Shown: one piece after another, positions 45,348-54,400 of the stretch
Position numbering within the stretch: position 1 is the first letter of the stretch
Layout: each line of letters opens with the position of its first letter
NCBI GenBank assembly: GCA_947487895.1
Contig: CANKYF010000003.1
Span: 62,001 to 126,000 of the forward strand
From: an uncultured Flavobacteriaceae bacterium
GTDB taxonomy: Bacteria > Bacteroidota > Bacteroidia > Flavobacteriales > Flavobacteriaceae
Reading direction: 5' to 3'
Length of the DNA: 64,000 nucleotides
Notes under the pieces: model-generated
The model's input: only the letters and a program-made list of their open reading frames with translations
What the model was told of the DNA's origin: nothing
Database searches by the model: none
Translations under genes and position numbers: made by a program

Positions 45348-45824
45348 TTAATCTCTTCCAAGTACACTACCCTTTTTGGTAGTATAATTTATTTTAAGCG
45401 CATTTACTTTACGTAATTCTTGCTTAATATCTCCAATTAATCCCATATTAGCATCACTATCAACTTTTAAAGCTGTAGTTAAAAATGGAATTAATTCTTC
45501 ACGTTTAGAAGCTCTTTCTGCTGCTATAAACGACGCTATTTCGCTAACATCTGCAAACTTATCGTTTAATTGTATTTTAGCCTCCGTACCATACTGCTTA
45601 TAGTTTTCACTTGGTTTACCTGCATAAATATACATAACCAAGTCTTTCTTATCAAGCTTCTCAACTTGATCAGCAAATGGCAGATTATTTTCAATCATCA
45701 AGGTATTTTGCCTCATTACTGTTGCAACCATGAAAAAGAATAATAACATGAATACAATATCTGGTAAAGATGCTGTAGATATAGCTGGTAAAGCTCCGCT
45801 TTTTTTCTTTTTAAATTTAGACAT
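45348..45824 (-). CDS. ExbD/TolR-type biopolymer transport protein (second copy)
   Basis: A 158-residue inner-membrane protein with a single transmembrane helix. The N-terminus AISTASLPDIVFMLLFFFMVATVM carries the conserved Asp that passes protons in ExbD/TolR proteins; a periplasmic domain follows (DADMGLIGDIKQELRKVNALKINY-like end). With ExbB it forms the proton-driven stator that powers TonB-dependent uptake or other outer-membrane work. It is the last gene of the cluster, 15 nt after the first exbD. Confidence 0.92.
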   Translation of the reverse strand: MSKFKKKKSGALPAISTASLPDIVFMLLFFFMVATVMRQNTLMIENNLPFADQVEKLDKKDLVMYIYAGKPSENYKQYGTEAKIQLNDKFADVSEIASFIAAERASKREELIPFLTTALKVDSDANMGLIGDIKQELRKVNALKINYTTKKGSVLGRD

Positions 45825-45839
45825 ATTAGTAAATTTAAA

Positions 45840-46427
45840 TTATTGAACTTCTGAAAGCTTTTGAGGATAATCAGCTTTTATCTGATCTATCTTCTCTTTC
45901 AGCTTATCTTTATTTCCTGGCCAATTAACATCTTTATAATTAGCTTGCATTTCTGTAAAAGATTGACCATACTGATCTTGAGCTCTTTTATTTCTCAACT
46001 CATTATATGCAGCTACTAATTCATTTTGAACTGCTATATATTGCTTGTAAGTTGTCTCTCTTTCGTTTTTTAATGAAATAATTGCTTTATCTGGATTATC
46101 AGATGATGATGGGTCTTTCTCCCCATTACAATAACTACATGACTTATCACCTCCATTATCTAAGAATTCAATAGCCGCAGCTCTTAAATCCTCAAGTTCC
46201 ATTAAATCATCTTCTACAAGTAACTGGTCTTTACCATTTAATAATACTGTAAAAATGTTTTTTTGCTTAATTACAACATCTTCTTCAGATTCCTCCATTG
46301 GTGGTAACTTACGGTTAATACCAGAATCTACTTCGATAGTTGTTGTTACTAAGAAAAATATTAATAATAAGAACGCGATGTCGGCCATGGAGCCCGCATT
46401 TACTTCTGGTGCTGCTCTTTTTGCCAT
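45840..46427 (-). CDS. ExbD/TolR-type protein with a long periplasmic insertion and a CxxC pair
   Basis: A 195-residue ExbD homologue. The transmembrane helix has AGSMADIAFLLLIFFLVTTT with the conserved proton-carrying Asp. The periplasmic domain is longer than usual: KSCSYCNGEKDPSSSDNPDKA adds a CxxC pair and is followed by a long helix AVQNELVAAYNELRNKRAQDQYG that may be a coiled coil. I start at ATG 46427 (MAKRAAPEV), 4 nt after the stop of the previous gene. The insertion is seen in other flavobacteria as far as I recall. The cysteines could form a disulfide or bind metal. Confidence 0.9.
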   Translation of the reverse strand: MAKRAAPEVNAGSMADIAFLLLIFFLVTTTIEVDSGINRKLPPMEESEEDVVIKQKNIFTVLLNGKDQLLVEDDLMELEDLRAAAIEFLDNGGDKSCSYCNGEKDPSSSDNPDKAIISLKNERETTYKQYIAVQNELVAAYNELRNKRAQDQYGQSFTEMQANYKDVNWPGNKDKLKEKIDQIKADYPQKLSEVQ

Positions 46428-46431
46428 ATTG

Positions 46432-46863
46432 TTATTTATTAAATATTTTTTTAACTCCTGAGAAAGCCATAGAAGCAATTGCTATAATAGCCAACACATA
46501 AAATGCAATTAAGCCAGCCCCCACATTTTTAGATGTTGACTCAGTTACATCTAAACCTTTATCTGTAAAAGGTGTTAAATTTAAATCTGTTCCTGATGAA
46601 ATAGCATAAGCTATAATTATTACAGCTACAAATGCTCCTACAGACATCAATGTCTTTTTTACGTTTCCAGCAAATAAGCCTTTAACAACAAATAATAACA
46701 CTAATGCTATCACTATGAAAAGCACAATGTAAGAAACATAAAGCATGTTACTACCCATACTTGCAGCAGCTTCTTCATCTCCAGCCATAATCATTAGTGC
46801 AAAAATTGCGCCAATAATTGCAAGAGCAAAAGCTACTATTTTTAATATTTTATGTAAACCCAT
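46432..46863 (-). CDS. Small integral membrane protein of the exb cluster
   Basis: A 143-residue protein with four transmembrane helices: IVAFALAIIGAIFALMIM, YVSYIVLFIVIALVLLFVV, VGAFVAVIIIAYAI and FYVLAIIAIASMAFSG. It lies between exbB and exbD with short gaps on both sides, so it is part of the operon and may help assemble the stator complex. No family with known function recognised. Confidence 0.8.
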   Translation of the reverse strand: MGLHKILKIVAFALAIIGAIFALMIMAGDEEAAASMGSNMLYVSYIVLFIVIALVLLFVVKGLFAGNVKKTLMSVGAFVAVIIIAYAISSGTDLNLTPFTDKGLDVTESTSKNVGAGLIAFYVLAIIAIASMAFSGVKKIFNK

Positions 46864-46882
46864 AATTCTTTAAATTTTATTA

Positions 46883-47656
46883 TTACTTCTTATTTCTAAT
46901 TAATAGATCCATTAATGTGATAGAGGCATCCTCCATGTCATTAACGATACTATCAATCTTAGCAATAATGTAATTATAAAAAATCTGAAGTATAATAGCT
47001 ACAACAAGTCCAAATACTGTTGTTAAAAGTGCTACTTTAATACCTCCAGCAACTAAAGATGGTTGCATGTCTCCTGCTGCTTCAATTTTATCAAATGCTT
47101 GAATCATACCAATTACTGTTCCCATGAAACCTAACATTGGTGCTAATGCAATAAATAAAGAAATCCAAGAAACGTTTTTCTCTAATTGCCCCATTTGTAC
47201 ACCACCGTAAGCTACAACAGCTTTTTCAGCAGCTTCAATACCTTCGTCTGTTCTATCTAAACCTTGATAGAAAATAGAAGCTATAGGCCCTTTAGTATTT
47301 CTACAAACTTCTTTAGCAGCTTCAACGCCTCCAGAAGCTAATGCATCTTCAACGTTTTGAGTTAATTTTTTTGTATTTGTAGTAGAAAGATTTAAAAAGA
47401 TAATTCTCTCAATAGCAATTGCTAAACCTAGAATTAAACATAACAATACAATTCCCATAAACTCAGGGCCTCCTTCAATAAATCTCTTCTTTAATTCTTG
47501 ATGAAATCCTAAGCTTTCTCCAGCTGCATTAGCTCCATCTTCTTGAATTGTAGTTGCTACAGTTGTTGCTGTAGTAGTAGTTGCAATTGTACTTGCATTA
47601 ACAGTTCCAAATACCATCATTCCTGTAATGGCAAGGATAGAAAATAATCTTTTCAT
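46883..47656 (-). CDS. MotA/TolQ/ExbB-type proton channel protein
   Basis: A 257-residue inner-membrane protein. An N-terminal signal-like helix (LFSILAITGMMVFGTVNA) precedes the canonical three-helix unit: IVLLCLILGLAIAIERIIFLN, then the conserved ISLFIALAPMLGFMGTVIGMIQAFDKIEAAG and VALLTTVFGLVVAIILQIFYNYI. The conserved proline, glycines and threonines line the proton path shared with ExbD. First gene of the operon exbB - membrane protein - exbD - exbD. tRNA-Ser lies upstream on the same strand with no clear terminator between. Confidence 0.93.
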   Translation of the reverse strand: MKRLFSILAITGMMVFGTVNASTIATTTTATTVATTIQEDGANAAGESLGFHQELKKRFIEGGPEFMGIVLLCLILGLAIAIERIIFLNLSTTNTKKLTQNVEDALASGGVEAAKEVCRNTKGPIASIFYQGLDRTDEGIEAAEKAVVAYGGVQMGQLEKNVSWISLFIALAPMLGFMGTVIGMIQAFDKIEAAGDMQPSLVAGGIKVALLTTVFGLVVAIILQIFYNYIIAKIDSIVNDMEDASITLMDLLIRNKK

Positions 47657-47730
47657 GTCTAGATCTTAATTTTATTAGTTAAAGTGTTAAAGATATAAAA
47701 AAAAAGCAATTAAATTAATAAAAATAACAG

Positions 47731-47818
47731 CAGAGAGGAAGGGATTCGAACCCTCGATACCCTTTTGAGGTATACACACTTTCCAGGCGTGCGCCTTCGA
47801 CCACTCGGCCACCTCTCT
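47731..47818 (-). tRNA. tRNA-Ser (anticodon GGA)
   Basis: The minus strand folds into a class II cloverleaf: acceptor AGAGAGG / CCTCTCT, D-arm GGCCGAGTGGTCGAAGGC, anticodon stem CACGC / GTGTG around CTGGAAA, a long variable arm and T-arm GAGGGTTCGAATCCC(T). Anticodon GGA reads UCC and UCU. CCA is not encoded. Confidence 0.96.
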
Positions 47819-47899
47819 CTATATATTTTAATCGTATTAATTACGGGGGGATGAAATAACAAAAAAAACTTTAAACCTTAAAATTTTAATAGGTTAATT

Positions 47900-48928
47900 T
47901 TAGGTCATTTCTCCTCTTAACGGCATTTCATACGTAGTTTTAAACATTTCTTGCGAAATATTGGCACCTAACAAGTACATTAACTTGCTAACTGCTGCTT
48001 CTGTGGTAATATCTTTGCCCGAAATTACACCTATTCTTTTTAAAGCATTACTTGTTTCATAATGACCCATCATTACACTTCCGCCAGAACACTGAGTGAT
48101 ATTAACTACATGAATTCCTTTTGATATTTGCTTTTCAAGTAATTTAATAAACCAAGGTACAGTAGTACAGTTTCCAGCTCCGTAAGTTTCTAAAATGACT
48201 GCTTTTAAATTAGGTGTACTAAATATACTTTGAATTACTACTTCGGTTATTCCCGGAAATAGTTTTATTAAAGCAATATTATTGTCTAAATTCTTATGAA
48301 CTTTTAAACTTTTATTTTCATCTGGTTTAAACAAATACTTTTTGTTAACCTTTAAGTGCACTCCAGACTCAACCAACTCATTATAATTAGGAGAAGCAAA
48401 TGCTTGAAAATGTTCAGCATTTATTTTTGTTGTTCTATTCCCTCTGTAAAGTTTATATTCAAAATACAAGCACACTTCTTTTATTACTGGTTCATTATTT
48501 TTTTGTAATGCTGCTATCTGAATTGAGGTTATTAAATTTTCTTTAGCATCTGTTCTTAAATCTCCAACTGGTAATTGAGACCCAGTAAAAATTACTGGTT
48601 TTTTTAAGTTCTCTAACATAAAACTTAAAGCAGAAGCCGTGTAACTCATGGTATCACTTCCATGTAATATTACAAACCCATCACAACTATTATAATTCAA
48701 CTCAATAAGTTCTACAATCTGTATCCAGTATTCTGGACTCATATTACTAGAATCTATAGGTTCATAAGATACCGTTTCTATATTACAATCTAATAATTGT
48801 AATTCTGGTATTTTATCTAAAAGTGTTTTAAAATCGAAAGCTTTAAGTGCTCCTGTTTTAAAGTCTTTCAACATCCCTATGGTTCCTCCTGTATAGACTA
48901 ATAATATATTGGGTTTAGTGTTACTCAT
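47900..48928 (-). CDS. ansA: L-asparaginase, type I
   Basis: Hydrolyses asparagine to aspartate and ammonia in the cytoplasm; 342 residues. The first catalytic threonine is in LLVYTGGTIGM, the second in LHGSDTMSYTASAL, with TGSQLPVGDLRTDAKENL and its conserved Lys. The C-terminal domain has TYGAGNCTTVPWF and NITQCSGGSVMMGHYE. No signal peptide, so the type I cytoplasmic form. ATG 48928 is used because it lies just after the tatD stop; a longer frame overlapping tatD opens at 48940. Confidence 0.95.
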   Translation of the reverse strand: MSNTKPNILLVYTGGTIGMLKDFKTGALKAFDFKTLLDKIPELQLLDCNIETVSYEPIDSSNMSPEYWIQIVELIELNYNSCDGFVILHGSDTMSYTASALSFMLENLKKPVIFTGSQLPVGDLRTDAKENLITSIQIAALQKNNEPVIKEVCLYFEYKLYRGNRTTKINAEHFQAFASPNYNELVESGVHLKVNKKYLFKPDENKSLKVHKNLDNNIALIKLFPGITEVVIQSIFSTPNLKAVILETYGAGNCTTVPWFIKLLEKQISKGIHVVNITQCSGGSVMMGHYETSNALKRIGVISGKDITTEAAVSKLMYLLGANISQEMFKTTYEMPLRGEMT

Positions 48929-48929
48929 T

Positions 48930-49697
48930 TTAGATACCAAAAACGTCTTTTGAATTTTGTGTTGTAATATTTGCTATGTCTTCTTTTGATATATTATAAA
49001 TCTCAGATAACTTCTCTAAGACATTTAATATATATAAGGACTCATTTCTTTTTCCTCTATAAGGTACCGGTGACAAATAAGGCGCATCAGTTTCTAAAAC
49101 AATATGTTTTAAATCTATTTCATTTAAGAATTTATCAATTTTTCCATTTTTGAAAGTTGCTACCCCACCTATTCCTAACTTCATATTAAATGAAATTGCT
49201 TTTTTAGCTTGATCTATTGTTCCTGTAAAGCAATGAAAGATACCAAATAAATCTTGGTCATTTGCTTCTTCTAAAACTTCAAAAATTTCATTAAAGGCTT
49301 CACGGCAATGAATAACTATTGGTAATTTATACTTTTTTGCCAATTCTATTTGGTATTTGAATGCTTCTTTTTGGATTTCTAAAGTAGAGGCATCCCAATA
49401 TAAATCAATTCCAATCTCACCAACGGCATAAAAAGATCTTTCTGATAACATGTCTTCTACATGCTTTATCTCTTCTTTGAAGTTTTCTTTTACATGTGTT
49501 GGGTGCAATCCCATCATTAAAAAAATATTCTTTGGAAAATCTTTTTCTAATTCTAACATAGAGTTAGTATATGTTGAATCTATAGCAGGTATGAAAAATC
49601 TAGAGATATTTGCATCTATCGCTCTCTGAATCATTTCATGTCTATCTTCATCAAAAGCTTCACTGTATAAATGAGTGTGCGTATCTGTAATAATCAA
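48930..49697 (-). CDS. TatD family metal-dependent hydrolase
   Basis: A 255-residue TIM-barrel hydrolase; members act as 3'-5' exonucleases on DNA or deacylate D-aminoacyl-tRNA. Metal ligands are in DTHTHLYSE, VGEIGID, IVIHCREAF, GIFHCFTG and VLETDAPYL. The start is TTG at 49697, as no in-frame ATG is near and the protein begins directly with IITDTHTHL. It is followed after 1 nt by ansA. Confidence 0.93.
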   Translation of the reverse strand: MIITDTHTHLYSEAFDEDRHEMIQRAIDANISRFFIPAIDSTYTNSMLELEKDFPKNIFLMMGLHPTHVKENFKEEIKHVEDMLSERSFYAVGEIGIDLYWDASTLEIQKEAFKYQIELAKKYKLPIVIHCREAFNEIFEVLEEANDQDLFGIFHCFTGTIDQAKKAISFNMKLGIGGVATFKNGKIDKFLNEIDLKHIVLETDAPYLSPVPYRGKRNESLYILNVLEKLSEIYNISKEDIANITTQNSKDVFGI

Positions 49698-49768
49698 AAG
49701 TAAGGTCTTTATATTTTTTGTAAAAATAATCGTTTTTACATGATTATATTTGCCTAAAACTAAGTTTA

Positions 49769-50209
49769 ATGGAGAGACTTCAGGATTTTTTACTTGATAA
49801 AGGATATACCAAAGTTAAGTTACACTTAACAAAAACAAATCATTTTGAAATTAAAGCCTCTATTAATGGTATTAAAGGCTTATTTATTTTAGACACTGGA
49901 GCATCAAGTTCTTGTGTTGGTTTTGATGCTGCTGAAACATTTCGATTAAAAGTTGAAGATACAGATATAAAAGCTGCTGGGGCAGGCGCCATAAATATGG
50001 ATACCAAAATGTCCAAAAAAAATAAGCTTAAAATTGGAAAATGGACTCGTAATAAAGTGGTTTTAGTTCTTTTTAATTTAACCCATGTAAATACGGCATT
50101 AATTAATCATAATGCTAAGCCAGTAGATGGAATAATTGGTGCGGACATCTTAAAAAAAGGAAAGGCCATCATTGATTATCAAAAGAAATACTTATATTTA
50201 AAATTATAA
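49769..50209 (+). CDS. Retropepsin-like aspartic protease
   Basis: A 146-residue clan AA protein. The catalytic loop reads ILDTGASSSCVGF (Asp-Thr-Gly) and the second conserved block is DGIIGADIL. A single-domain enzyme of this size would work as a dimer. There is no signal peptide or transmembrane helix, so it is presumably cytoplasmic. A -7 box TATATTTG lies at 49745-49752, 16 nt before the ATG. The LuxR-type regulator follows after 45 nt and may be cotranscribed. Confidence 0.88.
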   Translation: MERLQDFLLDKGYTKVKLHLTKTNHFEIKASINGIKGLFILDTGASSSCVGFDAAETFRLKVEDTDIKAAGAGAINMDTKMSKKNKLKIGKWTRNKVVLVLFNLTHVNTALINHNAKPVDGIIGADILKKGKAIIDYQKKYLYLKL

Positions 50210-50254
50210 TTAAAAAGGAGGACTCTTACCCTCTTCCCTATCTCTCTAATTAAA

Positions 50255-50887
50255 ATGAATATGTCAATTGTTATTGCTGATGACCATCCTCTACTTCTAA
50301 GAGGCTTGACAGATTTTTTAGTTTCAAAAGGATATAATATTATTGGAAGTGCTCAAGATGGAAAATCTGCCTACAACCTTATTGTTAAACTAAAACCAAA
50401 AATTGCCATTTTAGATATTAGAATGCCATATAAAACTGGTTTAGAAATTGCCGAAGAGTGTAAAAAAAACAACCTTGATACAAAGATAATTTTAATCACT
50501 TTTGATAAAGAAGAAGAACTCTTTGACAAAGCTAAAGACTTTAATGTATATGGTTATATTTTAAAGGAATTTGCTATTGAAGAAATTGAAACTTGTATTG
50601 AAAGCGTTAAAAACAACACCCCTTACTTTAGCGAAGAAATTGCTTCTTACCTTAATTCTAGCCCAATTAATAATAACTTAGAAGCTATAAATCTGTTAAC
50701 TAAATCTGAATTGAGAATAGTTAAACTTATTTCGCAAAACAAAACAAGCATGGATATTGCTGAGGAACTTTCAATTTCTGTAAGAACGGTAGATAAGCAT
50801 AGAAGCAATATTGTTGCTAAGTTAGAGTTAGACAATAAGCCCACTTCTCTTTCAATATGGGCCAACCTTAATAAAGGTCACTTTTAA
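50255..50887 (+). CDS. Orphan NarL/LuxR-type response regulator
   Basis: A 210-residue DNA-binding response regulator. Receiver domain: acidic pair DD (9-10), phosphoacceptor Asp-54 in ILDIRMPYKTG, Lys in YILKEFA. The LuxR-type helix-turn-helix reads LTKSELRIVKLISQNKTSMDIAEELSISVRTVDKHRSNIVAKL. No kinase gene is adjacent. A 16-nt inverted repeat TACGTAGAAGTGCGTA of the 7-2-7 type begins 4 nt after the stop and recurs 156 nt further on; both stand 23 nt before a -7 box. These are likely its targets by analogy with the system at 23 kb, but the link is inferred. Confidence 0.93.
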   Translation: MNMSIVIADDHPLLLRGLTDFLVSKGYNIIGSAQDGKSAYNLIVKLKPKIAILDIRMPYKTGLEIAEECKKNNLDTKIILITFDKEEELFDKAKDFNVYGYILKEFAIEEIETCIESVKNNTPYFSEEIASYLNSSPINNNLEAINLLTKSELRIVKLISQNKTSMDIAEELSISVRTVDKHRSNIVAKLELDNKPTSLSIWANLNKGHF

Positions 50888-50890
50888 AAA

Positions 50891-50906
50891 TACGTAGAAG
50901 TGCGTA
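50891..50906 (+). promoter_or_regulatory. Operator copy 1 downstream of the orphan regulator
   Basis: TACGTAGAAGTGCGTA, an imperfect 7-2-7 inverted repeat in an identical 23-nt context (50887-50909) to copy 2. The -7 box TACTTTTA starts 23 nt beyond it. The arms AAATACG / CGTATTT plus a run of T also give it the look of a terminator for the regulator gene, so it may have two roles. Confidence 0.65.
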
Positions 50907-50929
50907 TTTTTTTTCACCTCACTATAAAT

Positions 50930-50937
50930 TACTTTTA
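50930..50937 (+). promoter_or_regulatory. -7 box of the candidate small RNA
   Basis: TACTTTTA, 23 nt from operator copy 1. No -33 consensus (TTTT at 50907-50910). Confidence 0.5.
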
Positions 50938-50941
50938 CAGT

Positions 50942-51012
50942 GCTATTAATTAGTTCTTAGGGAGAATTAAGAAAGCTCTGGTGTTATTATTACATCAGAG
51001 CTTTCGCTTTTT
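50942..51012 (+). ncRNA. Candidate small RNA with its own promoter and terminator
   Basis: Between the -7 box at 50930 and a strong hairpin there is no open reading frame of note. The hairpin GAAAGCTCTGGTG (50971-50983) / CATCAGAGCTTTC (50993-51005) pairs over 13 positions with one G-U pair and is followed by GCTTTTT. The predicted transcript is about 70 nt and begins near 50942. No known RNA family recognised. Confidence 0.4.
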
Positions 51013-51046
51013 AAAGTACTTTGCGGTTTATTAAACCTAAATAAAA

Positions 51047-51062
51047 TACGTAGAAGTGCGTA
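51047..51062 (+). promoter_or_regulatory. Operator copy 2 of the orphan regulator
   Basis: TACGTAGAAGTGCGTA, identical to copy 1 including three flanking bases on the right and four on the left. A -7 box TAGTTTTG starts 23 nt beyond (51086), the same spacing as copy 1 and as the operators near 23 kb and 26 kb. Confidence 0.7.
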
Positions 51063-51085
51063 TTTCATTTTATGTAATCTTACAA

Positions 51086-51093
51086 TAGTTTTG
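51086..51093 (+). promoter_or_regulatory. -7 box of the 31-residue peptide gene
   Basis: TAGTTTTG, 23 nt from operator copy 2. The transcript would begin near 51098 and have a leader of about 108 nt that contains a 13-bp hairpin (51144-51172: AAACTCTGCATTA / TAATGCAGGGTTT). Confidence 0.6.
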
Positions 51094-51205
51094 CAACAGC
51101 TATTAGCTACTATAGTTCATTTTTGAGAGATTGAATTATGCATAAACTCTGCATTATAATAATGCAGGGTTTCCCCAAATCTTAATTGAGCAACGATATA
51201 AACTA

Positions 51206-51301
51206 ATGGAAGAAGAAAATAAAGCTATTCAAATATGCTGTATAGTTGGTCTCACTATACTAGTTTTGATAATCATTTCAATGAATATTTATTTATTTTA
51301 G
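51206..51301 (+). CDS. 31-residue single-pass membrane peptide
   Basis: A short open frame: acidic head MEEENKAIQ, then one hydrophobic helix CCIVGLTILVLIIISMN and a short end IYLF. It has a pair of cysteines at the membrane entry. It is framed by its own operator-promoter (51047-51093) and by a terminator (51315-51345), which makes a complete transcription unit of about 245 nt. Small membrane proteins of this form often modulate larger membrane complexes or sensors. Translation is not proven; the frame is short but its composition and position are not random-looking. Confidence 0.55.
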   Translation: MEEENKAIQICCIVGLTILVLIIISMNIYLF

Positions 51302-51314
51302 TTAGTAAAAAGTG

Positions 51315-51345
51315 AAAAGGACGTTAGATTAGCGTCCTTTTTTTA
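51315..51345 (+). terminator. Terminator after the small peptide gene
   Basis: AAAGGACG / CGTCCTTT stem with a 9-base loop and a run of T, 14 nt after the peptide stop. Confidence 0.85.
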
Positions 51346-51421
51346 TCTTTAATCTCTCAAAACAATGTAACAATTCTTCTTATTCTTAATTTTGATTTAA
51401 GAATGATAGCTCTTATTCCGT

Positions 51422-54400
51422 ATGACCTTCTTAAAAAGTACTTATTTAGTTTTTTTAATCATTATTCTTTTTTTTAGCTGCGATAAAACATCTAAACAAT
51501 CCTATTATGATGATGGTAAAAAGACTCTATTCACACTCATCCCAGAAAGTCATTCTAATATCAATTTTATAAATACAGTAAAAGAAACAGAACAATTAAA
51601 TTTTCTTAACTACACATATATCTATAATGGTGGTGGTGTAGCTGTTGGAGATGTTAACAATGACGGTCTAGAGGATATTTACTTTACATCTAATCAAAAT
51701 TCTAACAAACTTTATCTCAATAAAGGCAATTTTGTTTTTGAAGATATTACTGAAACTGCTGGAGTTAAAGATGACAAAGGGTGGTCTACCGGAGTTACAA
51801 TGGTAGACATTAATAATGATGGATGGTTAGATATTTACATTTGTAAATCTGGGTCTTTAAACAACAATATTTTAAGGAAAAACAAACTTTATGTAAACCA
51901 AAAAGATAACACGTTTAAAGAAGAGAGCGCTAAGTATAGACTCAATATAAGTGATTTTTCTGTTCAGTCTTATTTCTTTGATTATGACAAAGATGGAGAT
52001 TTAGATCTATACTTAGTTAATCACCGCGATGATTTTAATAACAATAGTGATTTAACCAGACAAAACGTTAAACATTTAACCTTAAAAGGATCCGATAAAC
52101 TATTAAGAAATGATAATGGAAGATTTTACAGCGCTACCCGTGAAGCTGGTGTAACCAATAAAGCATGGGGTTTAAGTGCTTCAATTGGAGATTTCAATCA
52201 TGATGGGTGGCCAGATATTTATGTAGCTAATGATTTTTACGAACCAGATTTCTTATATATAAATAATAAAAATGGCACTTTCACAGATGAAATTCTAACA
52301 CGTTTCAATCATATTTCTACTAATAGCATGGGGTCTGATTTTGCTGATATTAATAACGATTTACTTCCTGATTTGATAGTTTTAGATATGATGGCAGCAG
52401 ACAGAAAAAGAGGAAAAGAAAATATGGCGACCATGAATACTGAAAATTTCAATTTAATGGTTAACAATGGGTTTCATTATCAATATATGTCTAATATGTT
52501 ACAACTTAATACTTCTGAAGGCATATATAGTGAAATAGGACAACTTTCTGGAATAGCTAAAACAGACTGGAGTTGGGCGCCTTTAATTGCCGACTTTAAC
52601 AACGATGGTTTTAACGACTTATTTATCACTAATGGTATTGAAAGAGATCTCACTAATCAAGATTTTAGACACCAAATTAAAAATGACATTTTAGAGCAAA
52701 AGGAATTTAGTTTAGAAGAAGCTATTAATAAGATGCCTTCAACAAAACTAGCTAATTACCTGTTTGTAAATAATACAGATTATACATTTAAAGATGTTTC
52801 TAAAAATTATGGCTTTGATACCAAGGTGAACTCTAACGGAGCTGTTTATACTGATCTTGATAATGATGGCGACTTAGATTTAGTTTTAAACAACCAATCT
52901 GATAAGGCGTCAATTTATAGAAACAATAGTAAAAACAATTATTTAACTGTTCATCTTAAAGGTTCTGAACAGAATATAAATGCTATTGGAGTAAAAGTAG
53001 AAGTATATTCAAATGGTATACAACAATTAAAAGAAGTATATCCTAGTAGAGGCTATCAATCATCTGTAAGTTATCGTCTTAATTTTGGATTAGGAGACGC
53101 TTCATCTATAGACAGCTTAAAAGTTATTTGGCATGACGATAAAACACAACTTTTAAAAAACATAACCGCGAATAACACCATTGATCTTTCTTATTCAAAA
53201 TCTAAAAAACCCTATAGTACAGCTTCTGATGATTCAGGTATTTTTGAAACTGTTGACCCCAAAGAATTAGGTGTAAATTACAAACATGAAGCAGTAGATT
53301 TTAACGACTATGACTTACAAGTTTTACTTCCGCAAAAACAATCTACTATTGATAATTGTATGGCAGTTGCCGATGTTAATAATGATGGTTTAGACGATTT
53401 GTTTATTGGAAATACATTAGGGCATCCAGCTCAATTATACATTCAAAATTCCTTAAGAAAATTTACTAATACAAAACAACCTGCATTTTTCAGGGATAAA
53501 GCTTATAATGATAATAACGCTCAATTTTTTGATGCCGATAATGATGGAGATTTAGATCTATATGTTACTTCAGGAAATTACAGTCAATCAAAAAACAGTC
53601 AGCTTTTACAAGATAGATTATACCTAAACAATGGTAAAGGTAGTTTTAAAAAAGGCGCTTTACCAAAAATGTTATCGGTTACAAAAGCCATAGCTGTTAT
53701 TGATTTTGATAATGATGGTGATAATGATTTATTTGTTGGCGGACGCGTAATTCCTGGAGAATATCCTAAAGCACCAGAATCTTATTTATTAGAAAATAAA
53801 AATGGGAAATTTATAAATGCAACAGATAAGTACGCTAACGAAGTTAAATATATTGGACTAATAAATGATGCTGTGTCTTCAGATTATGATAATGATGGAG
53901 ATGAAGATTTAATTTTAGCTGGTGAATGGATGCCTATCACTATTTTAAATAACGAAAATGGTACGTTTTCTAAAGTTGAATTAGATTCTAATTCTAAAAC
54001 AGGCTGGTATCAAAGCATTAAAGCTTTAGATTATGATAATGATGGAGATGAAGATTATCTTATTGGAAACTTTGGGGAAAACAATAAATTTCACCCATCT
54101 GAAAACTCGCCTCTACATATTTATGCTAATAATTTTGACGATAACAAAAGTTATGATTTTGCATTAAGCAAAACCTACGAAGGCGAATTATTCCCATTAA
54201 GAGGTAAAGAATGCTCCACAGAACAAACCCCATTTTTAAAAGATAAGATTTCATCTTACAAACAATTTGCTAATTCAAATCTTTTAGAAGTATATGGTCA
54301 TGAAAACATAAATAATGCATTGCATTTACAAGCAGCAAGTTTTACCTCATACTATCTTGAAAATAACAAAGGGACTCTTAAATTTAAAAAATTACCTAAT

